This document shows positions 5,976-6,303 of a stretch of DNA of 6,303 bases, piece by piece. The notes under the pieces were generated by a model. It made no database searches. It was not told the DNA's origin and saw only the letters and a program-made list of their open reading frames with translations. Each line of letters opens with the position of its first letter. Position 1 is the stretch's first letter. The position numbers were made by a program, and so were the translations under genes. This stretch comes from Euryarchaeota archaeon UBA82 (GTDB lineage Archaea > Thermoplasmatota > Poseidoniia > Poseidoniales > Poseidoniaceae), in the NCBI GenBank assembly GCA_002496635.1, contig DAKQ01000001.1:1-6303 (forward strand), read 5' to 3'.

Positions 5976-5982
5976 CACCTCA
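5976..5982 (-). promoter_or_regulatory. Shine-Dalgarno of the HdrB-like gene fused to the upstream stop (TGAGGTG)
   Basis: The stop of the upstream HdrC/SdhB-like gene is the TGA of TGAGGTGA, a strong archaeal Shine-Dalgarno sequence, 4 bases (CAAC) before the HdrB-like ATG. It supports the start at 5970 and co-translation of the two subunits. Confidence 0.8.
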
Positions 5983-6303
5983 GAACCTCTGGTCGAGTTC
6001 ATTAAACAAACTCACAACTTCGTGATGATCCTCTACTTTTGAATTGATCATGTTCGGAATCTTACCGACACCTGCAGGGGGAAGTAGAAGGGCTTGAAGA
6101 CTACGAATTGGAGGTCCGCCTGTTCGAGTAAATCCAAGCATCATTCGTGCAGAAACACCGGAAAATACGTTTGAAACAAGTCCGATTGGACCCAATACTT
6201 GTCGGTAGAGAGTGGTTTCATTCAACTTACCAGACCACTTGACGGAGCGCCCATACCACTTGACAAGACGTCCATGGCGACCAGCGTTCTTGTATTCGGT
6301 AAG
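5980..6303 (-). CDS. HdrC- or SdhB-like iron-sulfur subunit, C-terminal part, cut by window edge
   Basis: The frame is open from the right edge to the stop at 5982-5980, giving the last 107 residues. A TTG at 6225 is internal, not a start, because the coding character continues upstream to the edge (LTEYKNAGRHGRLVKWYGRS at the edge). The segment VKWSGKLNETTLYRQVLGP (21-39 of the visible part), then SARMMLGFTRTGGPPI, resembles the helical region after the second ferredoxin motif in HdrC and in archaeal SdhB/HdrC-type subunits. There is no cysteine in the visible part, so any iron-sulfur motifs must lie beyond the window. Position directly before an HdrB-like gene, with coupled start and stop, is the main support. 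HdrC and succinate dehydrogenase iron-sulfur subunit cannot be told apart here. Confidence 0.52.
   Translation of the reverse strand, partial: LTEYKNAGRHGRLVKWYGRSVKWSGKLNETTLYRQVLGPIGLVSNVFSGVSARMMLGFTRTGGPPIRSLQALLLPPAGVGKIPNMINSKVEDHHEVVSLFNELDQRF

Noticed and set aside
5980..6225. Stand-alone 81-residue protein starting at TTG 6225
   Set aside because: The frame stays open and protein-like to the window edge, so this is the end of a longer gene.
1..6303. CRISPR array, insertion sequence, integrase or other mobile element
   Set aside because: No regularly spaced repeats, transposase-like frames or terminal inverted repeats were seen. The window is densely packed with ordinary chromosomal genes.

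Overview
The window looks like a stretch of euryarchaeal chromosome, most likely from the Marine Group II / Poseidoniales (Thermoplasmata-related) branch. That placement is inferred from gene content, not from a search. The domain itself is secure: the ribosomal proteins are of archaeal type, the gene order uL3-uL4-uL23-uL2-uS19 is the archaeal/bacterial S10-type cluster order, the ribosome binding sites are GAGGTGA/GGTGAT (matching the archaeal 16S 3' end), and a Hef-family helicase lies next door.

Positions 1-3020, minus strand, hold a tightly packed ribosomal protein operon read right to left: uL3 (3020-2004), uL4 (2001-1114), uL23 (1109-852), uL2 (840-124) and the N-terminal end of uS19 (112 to the window edge). 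Gaps are 2, 4, 11 and 11 bases. At most junctions the upstream TGA stop lies inside the next gene's Shine-Dalgarno sequence, which implies translational coupling.

Positions 3021-3308 are a divergent intergenic region. It has an AT-rich promoter-like core near 3204-3245. Between that core and uL3 is a GC-rich stretch of about 62% G+C with several possible small hairpins. It is probably the untranslated leader of the ribosomal operon.

Positions 3309-5129, plus strand, encode a 606-residue Hef/FANCM/MPH1-type superfamily 2 helicase. It has all the main helicase motifs but no XPF-type nuclease or HhH region. It ends in a Lys/Glu/Ser-rich tail with a PCNA-interaction-like motif, QKSLFEF.

Positions 5116-6303, minus strand, encode an HdrC/SdhB-like protein (C-terminal 107 residues only, running off the right edge) followed by an HdrB-like CCG-fold protein. 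The HdrB-like gene converges on the helicase gene and their ends overlap by 14 bases. The HdrB-like protein keeps the two-repeat CCG scaffold but has lost nearly all of the cysteines that normally bind the non-cubane iron-sulfur clusters. This is the most unusual feature of the window. The pair probably belongs to a membrane-associated or soluble redox complex of the succinate dehydrogenase or heterodisulfide reductase type, but its substrate cannot be read from this window.
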